Assembly (NCBI GenBank): GCA_003971905.1
Contig: RSEE01000019.1
Location: forward strand, 434,001 to 498,000
From: Moniliella sp. 'wahieum'
Taxonomy: Eukaryota; Basidiomycota; Moniliellomycetes; Moniliellales; Moniliellaceae
DNA length: 64,000 nt
Direction of reading: 5' to 3'
The notes under the pieces were generated by a model, which had not been told where the DNA came from, made no database searches, and saw only the letters and a list, made by a program, of their open reading frames with translations. Shown in pieces: positions 11,442-23,317 of the stretch (position 1 is its first letter; every line of letters begins with the position of its first letter). The position numbers were made by a program, and so were the translations under genes.

Positions 11442-12817
11442 TTACGTTACAGTGCAAAGGCGGCGGGAGAGAAGGCGCGGCCGGTACGGGGTGGCGGGGG
11501 GGGCTGAACAGGGGAGCCACACCCGGAAGAATGGCTTGACAATGATAATCGTCACCAGCAGCATCAAGCAGAGGACCAAGGATGATGCACTGCACTCGCC
11601 CGATCGGCGCTGGTGGCTTTGGGCGGCTACCAAATGCCGCTGGGCCAACTGCACATTTTCTGTTGACGTCTCCACATTCCAGTCAATCCGGTCCACCAGT
11701 GCGCCTTGCTCAATCACCAACGCCGACAGCTGCTCAAACAGTTCGCCAGCTCCGAGATGCTCTGAGCAATCTGCGATACTTGGCGGTCCCGCGCATTGAT
11801 ATCGTCCAGCCGATTTGATCGTTGATGGGCCCGATTGAGCTGGGCTTGGGCCTGCTCACCTTCCTCGACAGCCAGAGCATTTTGGGACTGAGTACAGTGC
11901 AGTTTACGGTCAGTGCCCCGCGGCGACAACAAAAGAAAAGAGAGTTGAAACAAAGGGAGACGTAGAACGTACCAGTTCCAGATCTGCTCTGAGATCGGCA
12001 TCCAAGGCAGCCGAGGTGGAAGGTACAAACCCGTTCTTCTGCCCCATCGCTGCGACGCAGCGGCCAAGTCCCGCCCTCGCACCTCGATGCCTTGGAGGCG
12101 TCGGAGATAGACGGACTGCTTTTTGCGCAACAAGGCAGAGGCAGCTTGAACCTTGCCTGCCAAAGCAGCCTGGACGTTGGACGAAACCTGCCTTTGTCGC
12201 TCGACCTGGGCCAATGCATCAGACAGACGGGTTTGCCTAGCCGCAGCGCGCTGCTGAACGGGCATGGGGGGGAGCGATGCATCGGCCCTTTCCCCTGCAG
12301 AGAGACGTGCAATGGTCTGGCGAGCACGGAGATGGGTTGCGCGCGTGGCCCTGCCAAGGGTAGCTACAGCGCGGGTAGCCGAGCGCAGCTGCTTGGTAAT
12401 CTCACCGGTAAGGCGGTCAATCGCCACCTCCTCGGCGCGCCGGTCGGAAAAGGAAGGCAAAAGTGGCAGCATGAAGACGATCTAGTTGCGCCATATAGAA
12501 GCAACTGGCCCATCCAACAGCGACTCAACTGCGCGTGACGTCTCGGCCCAGAGCGGTTCGCTCCGCTGCGAATCTGGGTCGTCGGCGCCGCCAACAAGGC
12601 CAAGGTGCGACAGGTCGAGGGAAGTGTCGCGGCCACCGTTGCGGGGGGTACGTGTTTGCTGTCGCCCAGTAGCGCATCATGCTCATCATCGGGCGACTCA
12701 TGCCCCGTATTCTCGAGGGTGCTGAAAGAGGAACGTGGCCGTGGAACGGACGCGCGGGTAGGATTCGAAGAGCAACTTGCGTGATCGAGTCACTCCCAAC
12801 TCGGGCACCTGGCTCAT
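11442..12817 (-). CDS. TLG2: Syntaxin, Tlg2 / syntaxin-16 class t-SNARE
   Basis: This is a tail-anchored Qa-SNARE for endosome-to-TGN fusion. From the ATG at 12817 the N-terminus reads MSQVPELGVTRSRKLLFESY; TRSRxLLFxSYR is typical of Tlg2/Stx16. The Habc region includes LLPSFSDR and a long helix rich in Arg/Ala/Gln (DALAQVERQRQVSSNVQAAL). The SNARE motif contains INARDRQVSQIAQSISELA, then MVIEQGALVDRIDWNVETS. A C-terminal membrane segment (SSLVLCLMLLVTIIIVKPFF) is followed by a short extension to the stop at 11442. Two or three frame changes occur; the one near 11880-11975 resembles an intron because it holds a pyrimidine-rich, non-conserved insert. The gene is divergent from the P4-ATPase, with 770 bases between the ATGs. 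Confidence 0.9.
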
Positions 12818-13206
12818 CGTCTCGTGGCGGGAGAGCGAGAGCAGGAGGGGGAAGGGGGGAGGGGGCAGTGGTGGTGGCAGTGGTGGGGCATGGTGGTGGC
12901 AGTGGTTGCGCAGGTTGTGCTGGTTGTGGCTGTCGTCGGCCTGGGGCCGCGCGCCACACCAACCAACTGAGCGGGGGGATGAGGATTTCAAAACGGCAGT
13001 GTGTACCAGCAGCTCCAACCAACTAGTTATTCAAGAGCCAGCCGGAGAGGCGACGCGCCTCGTTCGCCAACCGAAGCAGACGGCAGCGCTGCGTTTGGCA
13101 CCCACGGCGTCTGTTTGCCCGCAGGCATTCTACATGTGCGCCATGGCGAGGGGCATGCGCAGCAGGTGGAGGGAGAGCCGCGGTGGCCGGCGGCGGCTGG
13201 GCAATT

Positions 13207-13234
13207 GGGTTGGGTTGGGCTGGGCTGGGTGGGG
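13207..13234 (+). repeat. G-tract cluster, possible G-quadruplex
   Basis: Six runs of three or four G separated by one or two bases (GGGTTGGGTTGGGC, then GGGCTGGGTGGGG) fit the G3+N1-7 quadruplex rule. It lies in the divergent TLG2/P4-ATPase promoter. Confidence 0.7.
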
Positions 13235-13450
13235 TGTAGGGCCATCGTGTGTCGGCTGCAGTGCCATCCAGTGCGCGCCTTACCTAATCCCCCGCGGCGA
13301 CGCAGGGCACGTCACGTGTCCTGGCCAGCAGCACAGCAAATCCGTCGGCCTGTCCGCTCCCTGCCGCGCCCACGCCCTTGCGTTTCTCACCACTGCCGCC
13401 GCATCTGCACCGCCTCCACCCGCGCCTCCACCCGCCCCACGCTGCCCCCT

Positions 13451-13545
13451 CCACCGTCTCCACCACCGCCACCACCGCCACCGCCGCCACCACCGCCACC
13501 GCCGCCACCGCCCACCGCCACCACCGCCACCGCCGCCACCGCCCC
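13451..13545 (+). repeat. CCACCG / CCGCCA trinucleotide-type repeat
   Basis: Interrupted CCACCG and CCGCCA units run for about 95 bases immediately upstream of the proposed P4-ATPase start. Triplet periodicity keeps all frames open and explains several spurious open frames on both strands. Confidence 0.85.
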
Positions 13546-13587
13546 ACCCCCTCCACCAGCGATCCCTACGTATGCCCGTCGGATAGC

Positions 13588-16500
13588 ATGGGAATGGCGC
13601 ACCGACCGCAGGTGGCTCGCATCGTCACCGATGCCCCTCCCCCGACCCCCCCCACACCCAGCGTTGTTGTTCGGTCGCCTTCGGCAGAGGGGGCACAGGA
13701 GCAGCCAGCACCGCCCTTGCCCGCCTCGCCCTCGCCTCTTGCGGCTTCCTCGCCGATCGAAAACCCCACCAGCGCGCCTGTTCGCTCCCACCCTATCCCT
13801 TCCTTGCCAATCCGCGCGGACACCTTCCCCCCGCCCCATCTCCCCCCTGCCCCAACCTCCACTTCCAGCCCGCCGGCCAATCCCATTGGCCCGCTCGCCG
13901 ACTCGTCGCCATCCTCGAACAGCCATTCTCGACTCGCCTACTCGCCTCGCGTGTATGCCGGGAGCCCACTAAGTCCCTCGCGTCCCATCTTCCCACCTGC
14001 GGCTCGGCCGCTCCGCGTGCCTCCCAACCAGGGCGCGTGACGAGCCTGCTCTTACCCGCCAGCCTCTCCTCTGCCGCCACGGCCATCGCGGGAACACTCA
14101 CAAATGCCGCCAGCACCACGGCAGTCAACACTACCCTTCGCAACTCCTACACCACCGGGCGGGCCCAGTCTGTCCTTCACCGCTCCACACCGTCCATTGA
14201 CGACAAACTGTACGAAGGGAAGGACCCACCAGACCTTGCCTCCCCGTCCGCCTCGGCACTCTACCGTCGTCGCAGTCATATGCGTCACAAAAGCAATCCT
14301 TTCGACCACTCCAAGACGCTTGAAGAAACCGAGGAGGCAGTTGAGATGGGCACCTATCCTCCTCCTCCTCGGCCTCTGACTTTGGCGGCTCGGATTATGG
14401 TGATCTGGACGATGGCGCTCCCACCTGGGAAGGGGAGGGGAGGCGCTTCCAACGCACCCTTGGGCTCATGTATCAACGCCGGGTCCATGTGGGTGATATG
14501 CCTGGTACGCCAAGCCACTTGTTTGCCCCCCTGCCCTCCACGCCGTCGGCAGCCGGCCTCACCTCTCTGCGAAACGTCAACCAGTCGCGCTCAGCTCGGC
14601 CATTGACTGGCTGGGCTTGGCTTGTCCCCCCGCAGTGGCGGCGTCACATTCTCGGGCCCCGGTTTGGTGGCGCTGGTGGGGCGAATGAGAGCGACCCAGA
14701 AAACCCCTACAGCGACACCCCACTTCGGGGTTGGACAGCTTTCCTCTCGTCGTTGGGATACCGCCATTGGGGACGCAACGTACATGGGACAACCTATGTT
14801 CGCAGCCTTGAAGAGTTGGCAACCCGCAAAGAAGTACATAAACACACAGTCAAGCGACGGCGCCTCGGACCACCCCAGAGCGCTCTCGAGTCTCAGTGGG
14901 GTCCCGAGTCGCCTTCGTTAGGACTTAGTACGCGGAAGCGTCCCCAGTGGAAACGGACGCGCCATTGGACTTCTTCAATTCGGAGAGTGTGGACATCTGC
15001 CCACTCTTTTCGCTCACCTTTTGCCCGTTCACGGCTTGCTTGGCGACGCTTCCTGCACCGCGTGGCCTACCCCGTCCCCGCTTCACCCCCTCCTCCAAGG
15101 ATACAGGATTCCATCGCATTTGGCCCCATGGCTTCGCATGAACCTCCCCTTTCTTCATCTCTAGATCCCCCACGCCGCACATGGTCCCGAGACTTCTGTC
15201 TTCTCCTCTGCACCTTTCTTGGTACGTGCACTCCTATCATGCTACGCCCCTCAATTACTAACATTGGTATTAGATGAAGTCATTTCCGTCCCCAGCCTCT
15301 TCTTCCTGTTTATCATTATCATGCAGCAGATTCCCAGCGTCTCTCCCTTTGACCGCTGGGTGATGCTTTTCCCATGGGGCCTCCAGTTGGTCGCCATGAG
15401 CTTATTCCGTTGGACTGATTTCCCTCAGCCGCGTAAGGCATCCTCCGACCCTGATTCCCCGCCTGTTCACGTCTATGACCACACCTCGAGCACGTTTCTT
15501 CCTCGGTCTAATGATGAAGTTCGCGTGGGCTCGTTGATCTGCGTCAAAAACGGGGAACGTGTCCCCTGCGATATGGTCTGTCTCGCCACGTCTGAGCAGC
15601 AAGGGTGGTGCATGGTGGACCACAGTTCGCTCAACGGTGCGGAACACCTAGATATCAAGATGTCACCAGAATCTTCAAGGGGGTACAACACGCCCTTGTT
15701 GCTTCAGTCGTTGGCGGGCAAAGTCGAGCTTGACTATCCTCCTGGGTCAGAGACACTTGCGCAAGCGCGGGGAGGTACGTTGACTTTGTCCAGCCCAATG
15801 ACGGCGACGAGGCGCTCGAAGCGTCTCATCTCCTGTCTCGAGGAGCTCAGATCAAATTTACAAGCTATGTATATGGGCTGGTGACCCATCCCCCTCCCGC
15901 TCCTCCGCCGGGCGCCGAGCCCAGCTTAACTGAAGTGGAGCGGCAAGTGGACAGGATCACCAAGGTGATCATATGTGCTTTGGTTGTCGTTTCTTTTTTT
16001 GTGCTGTGGGCGGACTGGTACAGGACCTTGACAACTGGCAAGCGCGCCAGTACCTGCTGTCTAGCTCACACTCGGACACGGCCCAAGCAGCCCGCACCTT
16101 CTTCAAGACCTGGCTCGCCTTCCTTGTTGCGATGGCCAATGTGTGTCCCCTCTGGCTCCCCTTTCTCCTCCGCCTCGTCAAGCTCAGTCTTAGTATCATG
16201 GTCTCGGCGGATTTGGACTTGTATGACCCCGAAACCGACACGCCGGCCCAGTGCCGCCGGTCCCACCTCCTAGACGAGATGGGGCAGATCGATTATCTGT
16301 TTCTCGACAAGACGGGTACCCTCACACGAGGCGACATGGACCTGGTGCATGTCTCGGTGGCCGGGGCATCGTACGCAAAGGTGTGGGACGAGACCAAGTC
16401 CGCATCCATTGCTGCCGTCCCCCTCGGGGATGACGGAAAGCCCAACATGGCCACGCCCTTTCTCTCATGGTCCAACCTGGCCGACCGGCTCAACTCGCTC

Positions 16501-18850
16501 GACCGCGCCCGGTTGGCATTAGGGTACGATTCCTCAGCTCCTGTTATGCCCACTGGGATGTGGGGGCCTGGTTCGTCTCTCTTTCCCTCAGTCGATGCAC
16601 CGTGGGGTGCCGATCGAGTGATGCACGAGATGTTTGTTGCCCTTTCCGTCTGCCACACCGTCATCCCGTTCTGGACGGGCGATAAGATCACCTACCAAGG
16701 CACCTCCCCCGATGAGTTGGTGCAGTCTATGGCGCGGCCAGCTTGGCTACCGCCTCATTGCGCGCCAGCCCGGTGAAGTGTTTGTCAACTTTTGCAAGCA
16801 AGAGACGGACCGGTTCGAAGTGCTCTACCTCTGTCCCTTTCGTTCGTCCCGACGGTGTATGTCCCTTTTACTTCGTTGTCCGGACGGAAAAGTGCGGCTG
16901 TACGTCAAGGGGGCCGATCAGGTCATCTTCCCGCGCCTTTTGGATTTGTCTCCTTTGGTCCAGCTCTCGGGCGCGGATCTGCCAAGCACACTGCGCCACC
17001 TCAATGCCTATGCGGTAGATGGCCTACGAACCATGGTGTACGCCGCCCGGGATGTGCCCGAAGCAGAGTATGTCCAATGGGAACGCACGCTCCGTGGCAG
17101 TCTCTCCGATCGCGCCTCGCCCGCCGAATTCGAAATGGCGCTGGCCAAGATGATGGACATGCTGGCTGGCCAGTCGCTCACCCTCTTGGGCGCTACAGGG
17201 ATGGAGGATACTCTGTCCGAGGGCGTGGTCGACACGGTGCAAGCCTTCCACCGCGCCGGGCTCAAGCTCTTTGTCGTGTCGGGCGACCAGAGAGATACAG
17301 TGCTTTCCACCGCTGTGAATAGCAAGGTGTTGGATCCCCATCTTAACCTTGTTGCCATTGACCAACCCGATGTGGGGTCGGCGTCGGAGCATGCTCACGA
17401 AGTACTGCGTGCTTATTCCGAGTCAAAGCGGAAAGAGACTGGAGACAAGGGCACCTTTGCTCTCCTACTGCAAGGCGCAGTGATCGATGCGCTGGACTCG
17501 GACCAATCCCCCGCCAAGGAGCAACCCGAACTGCTGGATGCCCTGCTGGAACTCATCTTGCTCAGTCAGGTCGTCATCATCCCTCGCGCTACGGCCCAAA
17601 ACAAACTCGCGTTTACCCTCTGGGTGCGAAAGAGTTGACGGCCCGCATCTTGGCCGTTGGAGACGGGGACAACGATGAGGGCATGCTCCGTGCAGCCCAT
17701 GTAGGAGTTGGGATGGCGGCTCTGGTCCATGGTTCCACTGCGGATGTGACCCTCGCCGAGTTTCGTATGCTGCGCAAGCTCTTGCTGGTCCATGGATCCT
17801 GGTCCTACACGCGGGTCAGCAAGATGGTGCTGTATGTGCTCTACACCAATGTGGCCTTGTACGGCTGTGTATTTTGGTATGCCATCCAATCGGGCTGGTC
17901 GGGCGCCACGCCGATTGAGGGGTGGGAGATGACCTTTTTCTTCTCCACCTTCTTTGTCTTGCCCCCTGCTCTGGGATTGGGGTTGTTTGACACGCCGCTC
18001 AACGCTCGGATGCTGGAGCGCTTTCCTCAGCTCTATGGTTCGCCCCTCTTGAGCCTGCAGCGCGGGTACGACTTTCTCCTCAATGGTCTCGTGCATTCAG
18101 CAGTCACGTACCTCTTGGTCAGCTGGGGGTTATGGGACACGCAATTGACCGGCGGCTACACAGCGGCCGAAGGTGTCTTTGGCCAGACACTCTTCTTTTC
18201 CGTCCTCGCCACTATCCTGATCAAGGCGGTTGCGATGAGCAACACGATCAATGTCTACACGTTTGCCGCCTGGGTGGGAACCTACTTTGCGGCGTTGGTG
18301 TATGGTCTGCTGTGGACGATCATTGCGCCTGCCATCCCGCGCATTCATCTCGCCTGGTCCCTCCGCCACCTCGTACCGCGCTTGTATCCGTTCAGTCTGT
18401 TTTGGTTCGCCACCCTGCTCACGCCCGTGGTGTCGTGCTTCCGCGACGTGCTCTGGCGCTTTTGGCAGCGCACCTACCGTCCCGAAGTGATACATTTGGT
18501 GCAGGAAGTGCAACACCTCAACGTGCACGACTACAAGGCACGCTTGACCAAGTACCAAAAGAACCGGAACCAAGTCGCGCCCCGACTGCCACGCCGCAAG
18601 TGGGGCGGGGGCGGGTTTGCCTTTGCTCAGATGGATCCGCCGCTCTGGGCCTGGCCTGCTTCCACCTCGCCTACCTCCTCCTCCTCCGCCCTGCCCTGCC
18701 CTGCCCCGCCTCCCGACCCACGAGCTCGAGCTCGAGCACGAGCACGAGCACCCGCCAGCTTACCGCGGCTGGACCCTCGTGGACTTTGCCCGCGCGTTTG
18801 ACTCGAGCTTGGCGCGCTCGCCCGCCGCTGCCGCAGATACCCCCCCGTAA
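13588..18850 (+). CDS. P4-type ATPase (phospholipid flippase), divergent motifs
   Basis: P4-ATPases move phospholipids from the outer/lumenal to the cytosolic leaflet. A long disordered N-terminus (ATG 13588) precedes M1-M2 (FFLFIIIMQQIPSVSPFDRW). The actuator loop reads SSLNGAEHL at about 15625-15650 where the family has DGET. M4 reads ANVCPLWLPFLL where PISL is usual. The P-domain has DLDLYDPETDTPAQ and LFLDKTGTLTRGDMDL (phospho-Asp near 16310). Later come TSPDE, YVKGAD, DGLRTMVYAARDV and ATGMEDTLSEGV. The hinge is AVGDGDNDEGMLRAAHVGVGM, where GDGAND is usual. About six further membrane segments end before RPEVIHLVQEVQHL and FAFAQ. An intron probably precedes DEVISVPS near 15224-15273; other frame changes look like slips. 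The C-terminal frame is uncertain (stop at 18801 or 18850). Substrate and subfamily cannot be assigned. Confidence 0.92.
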
Positions 18851-19700
18851 ACGCGTAAACAACCAACTTGAAGTGCATCCTGTATATCATCCATCGGTCT
18901 CCATGGCCCTGGCGCCTAGCGTCGTATGGTTGGGCGTGTGGTATGTGAAGACCCCCGGGAATCCCGGAGTGGGGTCCAGGAGGGGGTGCAAGGATCGGAT
19001 CGGTTCCGCAGTACACTTGCGCGTGCTCTCGGGTCCCTGGATAAAGACCTAAGATCTGAGCCTAAAACCTAAAGCCAAAGCGGGGTGGCCGCTACCCCCG
19101 GGCACATGGCGAACTCTGCGGTCAACGTGCTGTTTCCACGGAACCTCTTCCAGCTTAGGCTCAGATATCAGACCCAGGCTTCAGGAGCTTCAGGGCCTCA
19201 GGCTGAGGCCTGAGCCTCGGGCGTCAAGTTGACGCGGCGTTACAATGGGGCCGGGGGCTCAGGCTGCGGCCCTGAGGCCCTGAGGCCTAATCAGTACGAA
19301 GTGAGGGCCAGACTGAGCGCGGGTAGCGCGGGAAACTGGAAGCTTGACACGTGAAGATAGGAGATTGAATTTAATTATGCACGATGGAGCAGGGAGCTCT
19401 GAGACTCTCGCTATTGCCTGTTGTTGCTATTATTACCGCCGCAGGCTCAACGTTCCTTGATGTGTCCAGCTAGCTAGAAGCTTCAATTGGGCTCAGGCTG
19501 AGTGCGGAGCATGTGAGGCCTTGGCGCCCTCAGGTTCAAAGCATCCAGTACACAGTAACTAGAGTGGCTGCCGATAGCTGGTAAAGCAACCCAGATCAGA
19601 TCTCAGTCTGGGATCGGAGTCGATTGCATAAGGGGGGGGACACGAGAGGGAGCGTCATGCGGGCAAGCATGTGCCCCTGCTGGCCGCGAACGCAAAGCTT

Positions 19701-19735
19701 AAGGCCTAAGGCCTAAACCTAAAGCCTAAGGCCTA
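19701..19735. repeat. AGGCCT heptad array with CCTAAA-like units
   Basis: AGGCCT palindromes separated by single A bases alternate with CCTAAA/CCTAAG words. It resembles other heptad arrays in design; a telomere-like reading is not supported. Confidence 0.75.
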
Positions 19736-21539
19736 CCCGACCACCAGCGGCGAACCAGGTACGATAGTGATAACTACGACGGATAATCGAGATAATCGAT
19801 AATCGAAGACCCACAACAACCACAATATTGTACCGGAAGCTAATACTTTTCTTCGATCCCAAAAAGCATAATCCAACCCGACACGATTGGGCAGAAAATA
19901 GGGGGAGGCGGGACCGAGACTACCGGTGGGCTGCTGGCTCTCGTCTGGCGCTCGTCTCGGCCGTGCGCAGGCGAACAAGAAACGGCGAAAAGAGCGGCGC
20001 ACGAGAAGGGTGCAGGATAGTGCGTGTGGGGGTTGGCACGTTGGCGGTTGGCGCCAACGAAGAGGAGACATGTGGTACGTACCGCCCTCGCTACGTACCG
20101 CCCATCGGAATTTCCGTTTTGGCGAACGATCCACACCCGAGGGGGACCTGGCCCACCCACCTACCCGACCCACCCGACCTACCGACGGTGCCGGCGACTA
20201 GTGGCCGACGAACAGGTGCGTGACGACGTTAGACGTTTAACCTTAATTTTAAAAACCGACAACGCTTGTATGTGAATGTCACATGTCATGTGAATATGAT
20301 ATGGAACAGTGGGCCCGCGGGGTCCCGCTTCCTGACACCTGATGCATGATGCAGGATGCATGACGGCGGTCGCGCGCGGCCCCTTGCCCACCAGTGCACC
20401 AGCCAGCATACAATCGATCACGTTCATCAAATTCAAAGACCATCGAGACCATTCAAGCAGCAAGGCCAGAGTGCGGCCTAGTGCCACATACATGATGGTC
20501 AGGGAAGCGCGAAGCGTGACGCCCGTGACGCGTGACCCGAGAATAGTCACTACTTTCATCCCACATGTCATGTGACATGTGGCAATACGTCGTCTGGGAT
20601 ACGGACGCGCTCTGGTGAGCTTCGCGGGTCCCAGCCACAGTGTCGGTGACATGGTGACACACTCAATTGTTCTGGGCAGCTGGCTCGGACCTGGTCGGGC
20701 CCCAGTAGGCCCCGGGCTGCCCCCGCTGCCCCGCGGATGCACTCAGTACTCAGACTGAGTACTGACTGATGTACTGATGGTTCAGACTCTCCCAGGCTCC
20801 AAAGTTGGATGGAGAAACAGGGAGAAAAAGAGAAGCGCGCGGGCAACGAGAATGAGTAATTGATTGATGAGATCGATGATCCTGCTTGTGGATGCTGAAA
20901 TGGTTCAGCGCTTCAGCGGTTCACCGGTCACCCACCGGTCACGGTTCAACGTTCACCGTTCATGCAGTTCAAACGTTCATGCATCCTGATTAGCGGGCTA
21001 CTACATACAATACTGTTGGGACGTGCCAACGTTTGGGTCTCTGGGATCTGGGGCGAAGGGTTTGGCGGGGAGAGGGAGATTATCAATTCCTGGTGACCTT
21101 CACCGGTGAAGCAGCTGGTAAAGCTGTTGAACGTTGAAACTTGAAGCTCGTGAGAGTCACATCGATGCGCTGAGTGCATCAAGTAGGAGTACCGATGAAC
21201 GAAGAAGCTTGCTTGTGAATATGAGATCGATGAGAGGACTTGAAGCGCTGAAGGTTGACTTCAACTTGAAGGTTGTAAACACAGGAGTTCGAAGCTTGGA
21301 ATTGAATGTTGAAGGGTACGCTTGAAACTTGAAGCTTGAACGCTGGAAGAGTAGGAACATAGAAGCGCTGCAGGCCACGCACGAGCCCATGAATCAGCGG
21401 TTAATAAGCCGTCAGAAAAAAGGGGTGTAGGACGTGTAGGGCCTAGGCGTTGACATGCTGACACGTTGGCCGTTGCCCTTGAAGCCGAAGTCGTCGCAGC
21501 AGCCCCCAGCCCAGTGTGCACGAACAGGACCATGATACA

Positions 21540-21572
21540 CATGATGCATGATGCATGATGCATGATGCATGA
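21540..21572. repeat. ATGCAT heptad array
   Basis: Four ATGCAT palindromes at seven-base spacing with a G between them. Shorter copies of the same unit lie at 20338-20365, 21676-21690, 21765-21780 and 22052-22068. Confidence 0.9.
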
Positions 21573-23317
21573 CCTCCAGCCAATTGCGCACCACAGAGCT
21601 GGCTGATACCTACGATCTAAGATCTAGTCGTCGGCCTGATCGATGATCTATGGTCAAAGGTCTCAGATCGTCTGATTGATGCATGATGTATGATCCACGG
21701 TGCATGGTGCGACCGGTGACCGGTGACTGATTTGTACGTCGATTAGTGATCAATGAATGATTAACGATGCATGATGCATCGTGTGAGATGTGGGATGAAT
21801 GATCGATGATAGGACTACCGCCTATTAAGGACAAGTCGGTGGTCTATTGCAACCCCAAGCAATACCCGTCCGTACCTTCGTGAATGCCCAGCGCGCGCAG
21901 CGCTGTCCATGTCCCCCGTCCAACGTCCATGTCAACGCAAGTCAGTACCGTACACGTACCGGCGCAAAGGGGTCAGGAGGACGGGTGACACGGTGACGGA
22001 CGCACGCGTGTTGCTGGTTGTGCAACGCTGGGCACTGGGCTTGATCGACAGAATGCATGATGCATGGACTCGGAGGATGGAGTGGTCACTAGGTCACTAA
22101 AGTTACATGTCAAAGACAGCACCACTGACAGCCGTCTCTCTTTCGGGGCGCCTAGGTTTCACATGTTCTCCGAGCACGAGCCTGCACCAGCCTGGCAGGA
22201 AGAACCCCGGTGAGCATCCCTGTTCCCATTTGAAACGTGGTGCATATCGAAACGTGCAATTGCGACCGATGAGTCCGATGCCAGTAACTAGTAAATGGGT
22301 ATAAACGTTTTTTGAACGCGTGTACCGTACCATCGGCCATCTCATAAGCGCTATGCGCTGCGCGCTAATAATTAATAACTAGCTGTTCTTGTGTGTGAAA
22401 TGCTATACCAGGCTGTACCCCGTCAGTGCCTCGCTGGCCTCACCGATCGGCACGTTGCTTCGCCAGACGCGGATGGATGGCTATCCCATACAAGGCAAGC
22501 GCTATAGGACGCAAAGGCGCCGCACAAGAGACACACCCTACTGCAGCTCCGATATGGCGCGGGGGAAGGGTGCGCTGCGTGGTGGCCTGCGCGTCGCTGA
22601 TGCAAACTGGGGTGGCCCATGGATTACGAAGGCAGAATATGAAAAGAGGAGCAGGCCAGCCTAGCAGCTGCGCTGCGCCTGAATCCTGACGTCAGTACCA
22701 GTGAGGCCCGAGGGCAGGAGGGGCAGAAGAGGAAGCTCAGATCTCAGATCGCAGAAGAGGGGTTGGAGGGGGTGCGGCTGGCCAGGCACGGCAACCAGCG
22801 GGGGCGGCGTGGGTGGCAGGTGTTGTGGTGGGTTGTATTCGATGCTCTGCGCGGCCAGGCGAAAGGCAAGGGCAGGCGAGGGCAGCACAGTCAGACTGGC
22901 GTAGTGGACCCTGGCTGCGGTGAGCGCAGCTGGAAATCAAGCCACCTCCGCTGTGGAACCAACGCTGGGTACGTACATCAGCACAATATCCCATCGGTGG
23001 GCAGGGGCCGCAGAGCAGCAGAGTGCTGCGCTGTGCTGCGCTGCCCCACGCTGCGGCTCGAGGCCCAAGGCGGAGGCCTAAGGCCGAACAACCAGCAGCG
23101 CAGGGCTGCTATAGCAGTTGCTACAGCATAGCAGCTCGATAATCGCAACCCTGCGCTGCTGACGCGCTGGCGCTGTCCCTGCATGCTGCCGCTACGCAGC
23201 ACTCAGGCCGCCGTCCCCCCCTCCCCCCACGCGCCGCCTCGTCCTCCTCCCCCCCCAGCCTGCCCGCCGCCATCGCCCCCCCACCTCGCCTCCCCCCCCC
23301 ACCCACACGCCACCCCC

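Larger units (their letters stand above)
12818..13587. promoter_or_regulatory. Shared upstream region of TLG2 and the P4-ATPase gene
   Basis: This 770-base spacer separates two divergent start codons. It holds a G-rich run at 13207-13234 and a CCACCG-type repeat at 13451-13545 next to the P4-ATPase start. Apparent open frames across the CCACCG repeat are low-complexity artefacts. No TATA box was recognised. Confidence 0.55.
18851..23317. other. Gene-poor, repeat-rich spacer (4.5 kb)
   Basis: No protein family or RNA gene was recognised on either strand. Open frames are short, lack domains and change frame. The DNA alternates between words such as GGCCTGAGG/GCCTAAGG (19050-19740), an AT-richer part (19740-20300), and heptad arrays of ATGCAT (20338-20365, 21540-21572, 21765-21780, 22052-22068), ACCGGT (20915-20945, 21711-21726), AAGCTT (21321-21341) and AGGCCT (19701-19735). 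Confidence 0.5.

Noticed and set aside
19840-20223. Overlapping frames on both strands in the 20-kb spacer
   Set aside because: They have no domain, no splice pattern and no coding bias that favours one strand.
21540-21572. Short tandem arrays considered as CRISPR, transposon ends or telomere repeats
   Set aside because: Period is 7 bp with no spacers, no flanking inverted repeats or target duplications were seen, and many sequence variants exist.
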